Of a DNA stretch of 64,000 nt, positions 19,895 through 31,203 are shown one piece after another (position 1 is the first letter of the stretch; every line of letters begins with the position of its first letter). Below the pieces are notes generated by a model. The model was not told where the DNA came from, searched no databases, and saw nothing but the letters and a program-made list of their open reading frames with translations. Source of the stretch: Blepharisma stoltei (lineage: Eukaryota; Ciliophora; Heterotrichea; Heterotrichida; Blepharismidae). The stretch lies in NCBI GenBank assembly GCA_914767885.1, contig CAJZBQ010000010.1, positions 124,001 through 188,000 of the forward strand, written 5' to 3'. The translations under genes and the position numbers were made by a program.

Positions 19895-21208
19895 TTATAT
19901 ATGAATCTTTTCAATTGCTTGGTTGCTATTTTCAAACTTCTCGCACAGATTTTCGTCATTTTCTTTGATATTTGCATATCGTCTATTCTTATCTTATCTT
20001 ATGGTATTTATATCGCTTAATGTCCACTACGGGGTTACGACCCAGGTTTATCACTCGCCTTTCGTCGCATCGGGCCCACCAGTCCGCTGGGGACAGACTC
20101 GCTTTGATCTCCAAGGTGCTTCTAGGGCAAATGTCCACGTCTTCGACGGCGCATATCGTCTATTCACTTTTAGAATATCTTTGCTTTGTGTAGTTTTAAG
20201 TGTCGATCTTCTCAGCTTAGTGCTTCTTTCTTGAGTGCTTCCTCTGTCTTTTACAGCAACTGTCCTTCTTCTCGAGAAGTGTGCAGGTGTTATTGGAACT
20301 AATTTTGGCTTCAGCAATTTTGTATCAAATACAAAAGGGTTCGGTAAAGGGTTTATTTTCGAAAAAGTTTTTCTCCAAGATATTTCTTCGGTAGAATTAA
20401 AAATCTGTCTAAACGTCTGTGTTGATAATAAATTTGTGTTATTTGCACTTTCATGTATAGATTCGTTGAAATCGGAAGGTAAAGAGCTTACCGACGATCT
20501 GAGATCGAAAGTTCTCATTCAGTTATTTTTCGAAATTATCCCACTGCGATCTAAAGCTTGTGGTTCAAATGCATCGCCTTTCTTAATAGCAATGCTTGGC
20601 ATGTGTGATGCTGGCTTATTGAGATCAGCTAACTCCCCCCCCCCCCCCCTCCGTGAGCGAACAAAACCATTAGAAAAATCGCCATTTTTTGACAAAAACC
20701 CACCCTCCGTGAGTGAACAAAAATTTTTTTAATAGAAAAAATTTTAATGGAAAAAAATTTTGATATATAAGTGATAATTAGTATAATGAAATCTAGAGCT
20801 AATTCTGTTTAATTTTAAACAAATTGCGTTTTAAAACATAAATTTTGCAAATTAAATTAATATTTGCTTCCCAATTTTTGCAAATAGGATTTTTTTAAAT
20901 TTCGAAAAAAAAAATTTTTTATAAAAATTTATATATAAATTTTTTTTAAAAAAAAAAATTAACCCCCCTCCGTGAGCGAACAAAATTTTTTTGTTCGCTC
21001 ACGGGGGGGGGGGGGGGAGTAAGCTTTGTGTGGAAGCCCGCAAGTTTTGGGGCAAGGAGTGAGTGGTTTGAATACTGGGATTTTGGCTGATTATCTCTTG
21101 AGAATTGTGTAAAGATGCATGATTATCAGCACTTATAGCATTTCTATGCGACTTGGATTTGCAGCACCTGAAAAATGAAGTAAAACACCCTGAAGAGTGG
21201 TTGGACAT
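19895..21208 (-). CDS. Hypothetical basic protein, split by a SINE-like insert and a MITE
   Basis: 248 residues after removing 19974-20150 and 20630-21019; both joins are in frame (NRRYANIKEN and TQSLADLNK). The N-terminus has a Cys/basic cluster (GCFTSFFRCCKSK) that could be palmitoylated. The rest is basic and low in hydrophobics with no domain I recognise. Trp is TGA-coded once (KNNWMRTF). The germline copy is unreadable: the MITE adds Pro runs and the SINE adds a stop. Confidence 0.65.
19974..20150 (-). mobile_element. SINE-like retroposon, 177 bp with target duplication, inside a gene
   Basis: The 15-bp duplication GCATATCGTCTATTC lies at 19974-19988 and 20151-20165. The GC-rich body (about 60% GC in an AT-rich gene) ends, on the minus strand, in a tail with ATAAG units. 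It contains CCTGGGTCGTAACCCC. The retroposons at 55.3 and 56.3 kb carry the related GGGAGTTTCGACCCAGG and GGGAGTTACGCCCCAGG. Removing one copy restores the host frame. Confidence 0.8.
20630..21019 (+). mobile_element. MITE-type IES, well-preserved copy
   Basis: 390 bp with TAA at both ends. The left end is TAACT plus a run of about 15 C, then CCGTGAGCGAACAAAAC. The right end is a perfect hairpin of CGTGAGCGAACAAAA, then a long G run and GAGTAA. An internal second copy of the arm (CCCTCCGTGAGTGAACAAAA) lies about 60 bp in. It is nearly identical to 40158-40549, which points to recent spread. Confidence 0.92.
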
Positions 21209-21645
21209 TTATATTTAAATCGGCCAGCTGAAGATTTATTATTAAATTTCTTGATGAATGAAAGTCGTTGAAGTTAAGGTAATTTATTGCCATTTTAGTA
21301 AGGTGCATTTATTTCATTTTGAATTAAATTTATCATCTTATTTAACTGATTTTTAATAGGCTAATTTAAATAAAATTTAAACATTATTAAGAATTTTAGG
21401 TTCCTATAATATATTTAAATTATTTCTTATAATTTAGAATGATTTTACTATGAAATAGCTATAAAATAGCACAAAGTAATTTAAATAATTTCTAAATCTT
21501 CAGAAAAATCAATCATTATGGCTTTTTTATACTAGTCTACATTTTTACCATCTCTTAATTTGACAATGAGACTCTGATTATTTTGATTTATTTTCTCAAT
21601 CATTTAATTTAAAATAAACCTGTTTTTATTTGCAATAATCCATAA

Positions 21646-24600
21646 ATGCGGGCTTTTCAAATTCTCTTTATCTCTGTCGCTTTAGCAGCTGAATTAAACA
21701 CTACTTGTCCTCACTCAACTGAATATTTCGATACATCTTTAATGGAATGCGCTTCTTGCGGTACAAATCAGGTCGCAACCTCAGATGGTTTAGGCTGTGA
21801 ATGCTCCCCTGGCTACTCAAAAACTTCTGCGACCCGCGATTACCCCGTTTTCGAATGTGTCTCATGTGGCTCCAGTGCCCCTGCTGAAAATGACTATCAA
21901 TGCATAGCATGCCCCTCCGGGATCAGCACTTCAACTGGAGATTGCCAATGCTCAGCTGCATCCTTACAAGTAATAAATGAAATAAGTGCAGACGGCTCCT
22001 ATTTGCCAACAAAAGAGTGTGTTGCCTGTGCAACAAATTATTATCCAGGTCCAGGAACTTATAAATGTGAGGGATGCTCTGATATAACAGCAATGACAAG
22101 AAATTCTCAAACTTATAAATGCGAATGTATAAGCACTGGATATACGCAATCAGGAGATTATTGCGTGTCTGCTGCACAGGCAGGTGCATTGCCAAGTGGG
22201 CTGACTGGAGAAGACTCTTATACTGTAGTTTATAATTATGTTGAGTCCAAATCAGGAATTGGCACAGTCTCATTAACCCAAAGCGATACTTTTAGCTATT
22301 TCTATTTGCATTCAGCTAGAGACTGCCAGAATGGCTATATAAAAGCTTGCCAAGCCCTAGCAAACTTGTGTGTGCTACAGATGTATAACTTGAAGACCAA
22401 TGTTTGTCAGATGTATCAACAATTGGGGAAAGGCAAAGAGCAGATGCCTTCAGACTCAGGCTGGATAAAAGAAGTAGGCTGGCTTTATTATGGAAGAACT
22501 GCATCAAATGTCCTTAAAGACAGCAGTGTAAATATAAAGGTTACTTTTGACACAGGTGACGATACGAAGTTTCACAAGCTTACTTTTAAAGCTGCTCAAT
22601 ATAAACTCGATGGCACTTTTCTAGGCTTTGAGACATTAGCAGACCAACTATTAATTTGTCCTCACTCTTCACAGGACTCAATCACATATAGAGAATTTGG
22701 GACTAATACAGAATATGACTGTAGTTTTGACTTAACTCCTTACTTAACCAGCGACGAAACTATTTTTTATGATCCTTATATACTTAATTCTGATGGAAAT
22801 CTGATAGAAGTTCCTGTTTTAATAAAAAATTTCAGAGATAAGGATGATGCGTCCCCTAATGAAGGGTCAAGCAAATCCCAATGGCAGCTATTTAGAAGAT
22901 TTTTTATATATGATAACGTAAGTGGGAAGGTTGGTACCAATGCCTACGCAAATGGAGAAGTCACTAATGTCCTCTCTTATTTGAAAAGTGCAAAGCTAGT
23001 CGTTACATTAAGAGCTGACCATGATGAAATGATATATATTCCTTATTTAGTTTTGGAGTACAGGCAAAGACAATATGATTATTTGCAAAGCAATAAAAAA
23101 GCTTCTATTGATTTTGTAAGCGAATATACAATGGATACTACTGATTACTGAAAAGTTACTGAAGGAGTTTATATTGCAGCAAATGTGGTTGCAATTGTCG
23201 CTTGGATAACTCGGCTGTATGTGTGGAGCAAAAATAACCCATCTATACATTCTAGAGAAACTTATACACTTTGGATACTTGGAAAAGCTTTGGTTTATTT
23301 TATTAGCACTTGGGCTTTTTTCAATTTTTGGTTTATTTTTGTAAGTTCTGCGTATTGGTTTGTATTTTATAAAATGCAGTATCAAGTTTATGTGCTGGTC
23401 CCACCGAATAATACATGGCATGATAATTATTTGGCTTTTGAAATTGTGTTTGGACTTGTGGTTTCTTGCCAACTGCTTACAGTTTTTGATATCATTCGAA
23501 GCCAGTCTAAAATTGATATTTTATTTATTGATTGGGAAACTCCTAATCGTGTAATAAAGCCAGGGCATGACGAAATAAATGCTCTCTATAATGAAGCAAG
23601 GCTTGAGAATATAAGCTCAGATTACTACAAGTTAAGCACAAGTGCTTGAAGATCTTTATTTATAGCTAATGAGTTTAACGAACTGCAAGCAAAAAGATAT
23701 ATTAACTTGGAATTTACACTTATTTTTATGCTGTTCTTCTTAGGAGGCTTAGGATGGGAGCAGCTTGGTGATGCCAAGCCTAATATGCATGTAAATGTAA
23801 ATCATGAAACAAATAGTCCAACAAATATGGTTCTGCGCTTTTTTGTAGTAACTTTTGTATTATTAGTAATTGGCTATGCACAGTATCTCATAAAAAAAAT
23901 TTTCAGCCTTTGGTTCCCAACTGCCATTCAAAATTTTGTTGATTTATGCTCAGTCTCCAATGTATCTATTTTCATTCTTGATCAAAGCTTGCATGGATAT
24001 TATATTCATGGAGTTTCTCCAACAGGAATGGCTGATGTAGGCTTAAGCGACCTTATCAAAGCTTTATCCCAAGAAGAAGCTGGGAAAGCGAGGCCAAGGG
24101 GAATTTTACCTGAAGAATCGTCTGGGCTGCAGACATACGAAATTTATATCCCATGAAAAATGAGGCAAACTTATGATAATTTAGGCACAGACCCTGTCGA
24201 AGCAGAAGTTGGGGAGTATAAAAAATCAAAAATCCAAAGCCAAGCATCTAAATTGTGGGTCAAAACTCCTGCAATTCCAAAGGAAATTGATTTTGAAAGA
24301 CTGGAAGATGTGAGATCAGAGCTGAATAATAGGTTCAAAACTTATATATCAACAGTTATAAAGGACTGTAAAACGAATATTTTGAACAAAAGTGCTTTGC
24401 AGAGATTTTTAAATATTCCACCAACTAGAATGGATACACTTGAAGGCTCACCATTTTTTTATAAAGACCCTGGGATGAATTTTGAAAGCATATTTTTTAT
24501 GGGAAAAGAGTTTTCAATACTTTTAATGGATGTACTGGTTTTTAATCTTATTGACTTTCGACACAATAATCTTTATTTAGCAGCATTTATCACATATATT

Positions 24601-24690
24601 TTTTCGAAAATGGTATCATATGCAAGAGCATCATTAGGGGAATATAACTTGTCAAGAAAAACTTTGGTGGATAAAAGGTTCTTGATATAA
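21646..24690 (+). CDS. TMEM67: Meckelin (TMEM67), ciliary transition-zone receptor
   Basis: 1014 residues, close to the family size of about 995, with TGA-coded Trp at three places that would otherwise cut it into four. A signal peptide (MRAFQILFISVALAA) is followed by a Cys-rich region of about 180 residues (C..C pairs, CECSPGY). A beta-rich ectodomain and several transmembrane segments follow in the C-terminal 450 residues, including DNYLAFEIVFGLVVSCQLL and NMVLRFFVVTFVLLVIGY. The end (MEFTL region through HNNLYLAAFITYIF) matches meckelin. It acts at the ciliary base, gating membrane entry. No IES is seen. Confidence 0.9.
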
Positions 24691-25068
24691 TTAGCAAAAT
24701 AAATAATCATTTTATAGTAAATTTTATTAGCCATATTAGATTTTAAAAATCTTATAACTAATTATTAAATACAAAGCCATTTCCACTTGCAGGCTGTTAT
24801 TAGATGCTATATAGATTTAAAATACAAATTGCTGAATTATTTCTCAGTTCGTATATAAGACATTAAAATGGTCAAATAACAAAAATTTAGAATTCTAGAA
24901 AATTAATGGATTTTACAATAATTCTCCAATGTATATGAACTTTTAAATTCACGTAAATTTGTTCAGTTTTTATTTAACAATAAATTCAGACAGAGTTACT
25001 GCTAATTATATGATTTTACAAATCAATGATTATAATTAACTTAAAAAATGTATAATGTAGCAAAATAA
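24691..25068. other. Intergenic, no clear gene
   Basis: AT-rich. The 5' end of the PP2C gene may reach into the last part, behind a stop at about 25066 that a short IES could remove. Confidence 0.4.
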
Positions 25069-25215
25069 AAAATTAAGCAACACACATCGCAATCCTTAAA
25101 GGTTGTCCCGAAAGGTTCCTTAGAATTCACAAGTTTTAATGAAAAAGTACAATTTCTTTTAGAAATTCGGGAAAATGCAGCAACTTTTATTCAAGCCCAA
25201 TACATACTTAGGCGA

Positions 25216-26694
25216 ATGAAAAAGCACACAAAGTTTAATTTAATGGTCTTAAGACTAACCAAGGCTAGAAGAGCAGCCGCAAAAATGATTCAAAAATTTA
25301 TCAGAGGTTGGCTTGTCCGGAAAGATTTAAAATTTTTAAAAGGAGTTGACCATAAAAAGCTTATAATATGACGACATTGTGGCAAAGATGTCAGGATAAT
25401 TGGTAATTTTACTATGCCCCCATGAGAGGAAGAAATTCATCTAAGATATACGAAGTATCTTGAAGAATTTATAAGCACTATATTATACGACAGAAAAATA
25501 AAAGCTGGTGCATATTGCATTAAATTTATAATAGATGGAGTTATGGTATGCAACGGTGACTTGGCAATTTCACAAGATTCTTTAGGAAATTATAATAATG
25601 TAATCGGAATAAGCGACGACAAAAAAAACCTATCAAGATCACTCAGCGTTAGGTCTTTTATAGGTGTAGGAGCTGTTAATGACGAACTTTCAAAACACAT
25701 AGTAACTCAAGATTCTCAATCTCCAATAATCCTGGCAAGATCTTTAACCGGGAGCTTAGACTCTCCAAGAGCTTTTGGAGTTTTTGATGAAAAAAAACCT
25801 AAGTCTCCAATAAGTCTTCTTATGAGTGGGTCCATGGCAGCCAAATCTAAAAAGAAATCAGCACAACTTACTTCTCAAGGCAGTGCTGATGCTTATTTTC
25901 TCAATGAAGAAATCCAATCCTTCGGAATTGCAGATGGGGTAGGTGAATGATCTACCTATGGACTTGACGCATCTCGATTTTCCAAAGAGCTTATAAGATA
26001 CTGTGAGCAAGCTCTCGTTGAAACTTTACAATCAGAATGACCTTTCACAGAGTATTGCGACTTGCTCCAACAAGTAGTATTTGAAGCTTATAGAAGAATA
26101 GTCTCCTATGGAAGTAGCACAATTCTTTTAGCAATTTGTAGAGACTCTTTTCTTCATTCTTTATCATTAGGAGATTCAAGCTTTATTGTGCTGAGACCTC
26201 GAGATGGCTGCAAGGTATTATCAGCAGTCTATAGATCTGTAGAGCAGCAGCATTCTTTTAATTGCCCTTATCAGTTAGCAAACTTGCCTAAGCAAAGCAA
26301 ATTTCAAGAGCTTATAGATAAAGGGTTTTCTACTTTAATTGCGTTATTGAAAAGAACTTCACAGAATATGAATGACTCTGTATTTGATGCAGAAAGCGGA
26401 ATGATACCATTGAAAAATGGAGATATAATAGTTGCTGGAACTGATGGGCTTTTTGATAATATGTATGATAGTGATATCATAAAAATTGCTGAGCAGATTA
26501 TACAGACTTATGATGAGGCCCAGCAAATTGCAGACGTGCTGTCAAAGACTCTTGTAGAGAGGGCAATCCAAAAAGGATGGGACCAGTCTTATAAATCGCC
26601 TTTTGCAAAAAATGCAAGCAAAGCTGGGAAGAAGTATATTGGAGGGAAGCTTGACGATACAACTGTAATAGTTGCTGTTGCATTAAGTCTTTAA
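25216..26694 (+). CDS. PP2C-type phosphatase with IQ motif and AMPK-type glycogen-binding-like domain
   Basis: The given ATG is the first in frame, but protein-like sequence is open from about 25072 (LLEIRENAATFIQAQYILRR), so the true start is probably upstream. An IQ motif comes first (AAKMIQKFIRGWLVRK). Next is a segment like the AMPK beta carbohydrate-binding module (VRIIGNFTMPPWEEEIHL ... YCIKFIIDGVMV ... DSLGNYNNVI). A linker leads to a PPTC7-like PP2C domain with metal-binding acids in GIADGVGEWSTYG, GDSSFIVLR, TDGLFDN and GGKLDDTTVIVA. Several TGA code Trp. It suggests a Ca2+/calmodulin- or glycogen-linked Ser/Thr phosphatase. Confidence 0.8.
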
Positions 26695-26864
26695 TTATTG
26701 TTACAAAATAATTTTAAACCTTCAAGATTTATATTTATTTAATTTTAATAACAGTTTCTATGCTATAAGAAAGAATTCTGACTAATTATGGCCTTAAATC
26801 CCCAAACTATCATATTAAAATAATATTTAGAGACTTAAATCATCAAATTTCCATTTTAATTAAA

Positions 26865-27593
26865 ATGCAATATGAAAAAGTACTCGCAGAAAGCTCAGAG
26901 TCTGAAGAACTATTACCTTCGAAACGAAATTCTAAGCTAGATTTAGGCCAGCCGACCAAAAGAATGCACAGCGATAATCCTTTTATTATGGATATTGAAT
27001 TTTTCTTGAAAGAATTGGATGAGATTTTCACAAATCCAAATAAGCGTGTTGAAATCGCTGACACTCTGCCAGAAATGACAATTGATCAATTAACAAAAAT
27101 TGAAGACACTTTTAAAATAAAGAAAGGGTCTTCAAAAATTTCCTTAGAAAGAGATGATAATAATGAAATAGCTGCAGATATCAATGATATCAAAAAAATC
27201 CAAGAAGAGATCAATTTAAAATTAGAAGAGAACAAGAAAATAGATTTTTCTGAAGTTGTAGATGATGATGTAAAATTGTCTTTCAACAACCTGACTACAC
27301 CTGAAAAAATTAGAGCTTTGCTTTCACAACAAGATTCATTGATTTTTCCAGAGACAATAGCAAATGCAGACAGTAAAATGAATCAAATGAAGAAAAGCAG
27401 TTATGAAAATAGAAGCTCCATTACTGTGAGTCAATCTTTACTAAAACCAAAAGAGATAGATATACTATCTCTCAAAGCACAAATCCCTAAATCCTTACAG
27501 CCGACCTTTTCTTTGCCTTACATTATAAAACCTTTAAAAATCTACACAAATTTAAAAGCCATTTCCTACAAAATTTACACAAATTCCATTTAA
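26865..27593 (+). CDS. Hypothetical acidic protein
   Basis: 242 residues, no family recognised. The N-terminus is Ser/Glu-rich with a basic patch (LPSKRNSKLDL). Helical segments follow (IMDIEFFLKELDEIF, INDIKKIQEEINLKLEENKK) that could form a coiled coil. No signal peptide or membrane span. Convergent with VPS29, with 28 bp between the stops. Confidence 0.6.
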   Translation: MQYEKVLAESSESEELLPSKRNSKLDLGQPTKRMHSDNPFIMDIEFFLKELDEIFTNPNKRVEIADTLPEMTIDQLTKIEDTFKIKKGSSKISLERDDNNEIAADINDIKKIQEEINLKLEENKKIDFSEVVDDDVKLSFNNLTTPEKIRALLSQQDSLIFPETIANADSKMNQMKKSSYENRSSITVSQSLLKPKEIDILSLKAQIPKSLQPTFSLPYIIKPLKIYTNLKAISYKIYTNSI

Positions 27594-27621
27594 TTAATTT
27601 CACTAATTTCTTAAATTGTGC

Positions 27622-28787
27622 TTAGCTTTTAGAGAACTGTGCTTTATTCACTGAAATATTTCCATCAATAAGTTCATAAATAAATAAAGTTGCTTCATTT
27701 CCTTGGAAAGCCATTATAATAAAGCTTGGTTTAACTTCAGCTGTAATAGCTGAATATGCTCCAGTTGCACTTCCTGGATTAATAAAATATTTTCCATCTA
27801 AGCTTTCTATAGATAAAGCATGAGTGTGTCCTGATACCAAAATATCGCAATCAAGCTGCCTTTGCAAGTTTCCTAATGCTTCTTTGTCTCCCCATGGAAT
27901 AACTTGATGCCCATGTATAAGTCCAATTTTCCAGTCCCCGATGCTCACAACTTTGCTTTCCGGTAGTGTAGTTCCTTCATCGAAATCGCCTCTTGTTATA
28001 TTCACATTGGAAGCTAGCCCTTTAAGCCAATCTGAATACTCACGGCTGCCAATATTCCCAGTACAAAAAATGTGCTGCACTTTTGGTCAAGCATAAGCCC
28101 CATCTCTTCAATAAAAATTACCTATTTTTGATAGTAAGAAATATTAGATATTGTAGTTTTTCATATTATAGCTATTAAAACACGATTTATAGCATGTTTA
28201 CACATATATTTAATACTTTATTTTATATCCCTATTATAAACAAAATTATTTATATGGTAAAAATTTTTAGACTGATAAATAAAAGAGTTAATAGAGAAAT
28301 GCACCTGATATCGCTTAATTATTGCTTTTAGTTGAACTGGATAGACACCAATAAATTAATTCAAGCACAATTATTTATCATAGGCACATATATAATATCT
28401 AGGATTTATTTTGCTAAATTTAATATACTTAAAAGTTTATTTTGCATATAAAACATGACATATCTTATTTGAATTTAATACAAAAATATGAGCTAAATTG
28501 CTAGCCATTTAAAAATTCTCTTTATAGTCGGGATATGAAGTAAAATATTAAAAGTATGTGCAAGCATGCTATAAATCGCGTTTTAATAACTTAGAATGAA
28601 GAACTACAGTATCTCATATTTTTTACTATCTAGACTAGGTAGTTTGGCATTGAGAGGGAATGGGGTTTATACTTGACCACACTTTGCCTGGCACTAATAG
28701 TTCTTTGAATTTTTCAGGTAAGTCCACAGCTCGTTGTGGGATGTGAAGGTCTCCTATAAGCAGCACAAGCTCTCCAAACTGGCTCAT
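27622..28787 (-). CDS. VPS29: Retromer subunit VPS29, split by a 602-bp IES
   Basis: 187 residues (family about 182-190) after removing 28078-28679. Exon part one reads [20 protein letters not shown] ... LLVPGKV, and part two continues [14 protein letters not shown]. The metallophosphatase-like motifs [26 protein letters not shown] and SGHTH are present in order. VPS29 is the scaffold of the retromer coat that recycles cargo from endosomes. Both halves align with the family without gap or insertion, which fixes the IES ends. Confidence 0.92.
28078..28679. mobile_element. 602-bp TIR element/IES in VPS29, 6-bp non-TA pointer
   Basis: CACTTT is duplicated at 28078-28083 and 28680-28685. Right inside are inverted repeats TGGTCAAGCATAAGCCCCAT and TGGTCAAGTATAAACCCCAT. 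The interior is AT-rich with no reading frame. The join gives PGKVQHIF exactly. The pointer contains no TA, unlike most others here. Confidence 0.88.
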
Positions 28788-28807
28788 ATTTATTGATTGG
28801 CATAAAA

Positions 28808-29738
28808 ATGCTGTCTAGAAATAGCAAAGTCCTTTATAGAGGTTTTACTTGGGGAGAATATTACCCCAATCGCAATCTTTATGTGGCTGGTGGACATAAA
28901 TACAACACTCGCTATAAAGACTTCTGGCAGCAGCATCAAACCTATGGGCTAGAAGGCAAAGAGCACACTTATACGCATACTGAAAAAGATTATAAGATTC
29001 ATAGACCTTGGGACACTGTAATGTTTTGGTTTAAAATCAATATAGCTGGACAGTGGGATTTTTTTACTTATAGGTATTTAAGGGCGATGGACTATTGCAC
29101 AATGGCACTTGCACCGATTGGGATAGCGACATTTGCCGTATTGGGAGCAGCTGTATTTAAGCCACTTTATATGTATTCTTTGGTGTCAACAGCGGTTCTT
29201 TATTATAGACTTAGGGACAAGTGCTCACATCCAGAATTCGATGAATTGGGGATTAAGGATTTGCTGTACAGCAATGAGACGGTGAAGAAATACTTTAATG
29301 ATCAAAATTCGTACGTAATTGATCAATATCAAGAATATGATATATCAATTAGAGTGAAATGGTCTGATATAATACTGCTACAACAGCCATATTCGATTTG
29401 GCAATTAATTAATGATATTTTTGTACGAGAACAGTCAATCATCAAGGCATAAATTTAACATTGATCAATTCCCTGAATATGGAACTAACAAACTAGCAAG
29501 ATTTTTCAACGTAGACTGCAATACAACTACCGGATTTTTGAAGATGTGCGACCTACAAACCGATGCGAGAATGACTGTCCACTTCAAAACAATGCCTTGG
29601 AGCGACCAAAAATATTTCTGCACACATCCTTTCTTATTCTATGACTTATGGGCTGAAATCAACTGCAAAGGTGTGTATGAGAAAATTGTGTTTATTGACC
29701 CCAAGAAAGTTAATAAGAAGATATTTATCACTCTTTAA
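28808..29738 (+). CDS. Probable mitochondrial membrane protein, split by a 142-bp IES
   Basis: 262 residues after removing 29336-29477. The basic N-terminus ([15 protein letters not shown]) looks like a mitochondrial presequence. One hydrophobic segment ([21 protein letters not shown]) lies near residue 100. Many Tyr, Phe and Trp resemble accessory subunits of ciliate respiratory complexes, but no family is identified. It is divergent from VPS29 with about 20 bp between the two ATGs. Confidence 0.62.
29336..29477. other. 142-bp IES with long imperfect end repeats
   Basis: GAATATG (with TA) is present at both ends. Just before it the palindrome ATTGATCAAT (29318-29327 and 29460-29469) is also duplicated. 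Cutting at either repeat removes 142 bp and restores the frame ([14 protein letters not shown]). Confidence 0.75.
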
Positions 29739-29875
29739 CTCCTTTCTTATTTTAAAAAAAAATACAATTTTTCATCTAAAAATTATATTTAAAATATTTT
29801 CTATTTAAAAATTTATATTTGGGGGACTAAGAATTCTAAACCACTCTGGTTTTAACCCATAATTAGTATTTAAAA

Positions 29876-30565
29876 ATGAATCCCCTCGTTGAAGCAGAAC
29901 CCGATCTTCAACAATTAAACCAAGAAGACGAAGAGTGTGCCCAAGAATTCACCCAGATCTTAGGTAACAAAAAAATGATCTATGAATTTTTCACCAAAAC
30001 TTTAGGCTTATTTTTACCAGAAGCAAAATACATAGACTTAAAATACCTCGTCCAGCTCATGGCAGGTCAAAAAAAAGCTTTAAAGAAAGACAAGGTCGAA
30101 GACATTTGTTTTGAGGACGTCGTTTGCATTTCAAAAGACAGGCTGCAGACATACTGCTATGATAATGAAAAACTTAAAGAGTATATGCCAGATGTGCCTG
30201 TTAATAGAGATTATACTATGAAAGTCATTGAATATCTAGATAACGGATTTATCAAGAGGCTGATGAATAAATACAATATTAAGGCAAGAAAAGATAATAA
30301 AGATTATTGGACTCGCATAAAACTAAATGGGGAATTCGGGAAGTTACTCTTGATGATTCCCACTGATCTTAAAGATAATACTTTTGATATTGAGCCTGAA
30401 AAACCTCCAAAGAGGAAAAAGAAAAAAGGTTTCGATGACGAAGAGTTCTTTCATAAGCCAAGGAAGTACACAAGAAGGACAGAAGAAGAAAGGGAAGCAA
30501 TCAGGCAATCTAAAAATAGAAGTTTGGAGATTAAAGATGAAGCAAAACTGGAGCCGACTGATTAA
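29876..30565 (+). CDS. Hypothetical nuclear-type protein
   Basis: 229 residues, no family recognised. The acidic N-terminus is followed by a compact central region (KMIYEFFTKTLGLFLPEAKY ... DYTMKVIEYLDNGFIKRLMNKYNI). The basic C-terminus (PPKRKKKKGF, RKYTRRTEEERE) would serve as a nuclear localisation signal. Convergent with the small Cys-rich gene at 30650. Confidence 0.6.
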   Translation: MNPLVEAEPDLQQLNQEDEECAQEFTQILGNKKMIYEFFTKTLGLFLPEAKYIDLKYLVQLMAGQKKALKKDKVEDICFEDVVCISKDRLQTYCYDNEKLKEYMPDVPVNRDYTMKVIEYLDNGFIKRLMNKYNIKARKDNKDYWTRIKLNGEFGKLLLMIPTDLKDNTFDIEPEKPPKRKKKKGFDDEEFFHKPRKYTRRTEEEREAIRQSKNRSLEIKDEAKLEPTD

Positions 30566-30649
30566 AATAATTTTTGATATAATTGTATTCTGTTTGATGA
30601 TATAAATATCTTGAAAAATAATTTGAAGTATAAATTTTACTTCTTAAGC

Positions 30650-31203
30650 TTATTCTTTAGCTTTTTCTGAAGCAGCCCACAGATCTTTCCAAATATCTTG
30701 AGAAATAATGTTGAGACATCTTGAGTTGCATTCTCTCACTCTAGTTTTCCCGATAATTTTGCATTTATCATAGCAACTTTGAGCTGAATTTAATATTGCT
30801 TTTTCTTTCTCGCGATGTTCTGTAGTTCCTGCGTGGAGAACTTCTAGTGTCAAAAGCAATTCTCTCTGTTGACGTTTGCATTCTTTTCTAGCACCGCTAT
30901 CTTCGTCTCTGCAAGTTCCTTGCAAAGCGCTTACTCCTCTCCCCATGAATGAGCGACTTTTAGAAAAATCTCTATTTTTACAATAAAAATTTGTGAGTGT
31001 GCTCAAAAATATATATTTATGATGAAATATCTACTTATTGTGTTAAATTTTAAGCAGCTCGAATTAAATTAATTTTTGCTTTCCAACTTTTTCCGTGTTC
31101 GAAAAAAAATTTAACATCTCCATGAGCATGCCAAAATTTATTGTTGCTCACTGAGGAGGAGTGTTAGAACTCCTGATAAAGCTGTCGCATAGCTTTCCAC
31201 CAT
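30650..31203 (-). CDS. Small Cys-containing hypothetical protein, split by a MITE
   Basis: 106 residues after removing 30931-31163: MVESYATALSGV joined to LSALQGTC. Cys pairs (GTCRDE ... KECKRQ; SCYDKCKIIG ... ECNSRC) in a helical background resemble twin-Cys (CHCH-like) intermembrane-space proteins, though spacing is irregular. Read without excision, the MITE supplies a false N-terminus. Confidence 0.6.
30931..31163 (+). mobile_element. MITE-type IES in a small gene
   Basis: TTA at 30931-30933 and 31164-31166. The left arm (CCATGAATGAGCGAC) and right arm (GCTCACTGAGGAGGAGTG) match the family. Confidence 0.8.

Noticed and set aside
21646-24690. Four separate genes or a frameshifted pseudogene at the TMEM67 locus
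   Set aside because: All breaks are TGA in a single frame and the product has full family length; TGA = Trp explains it.
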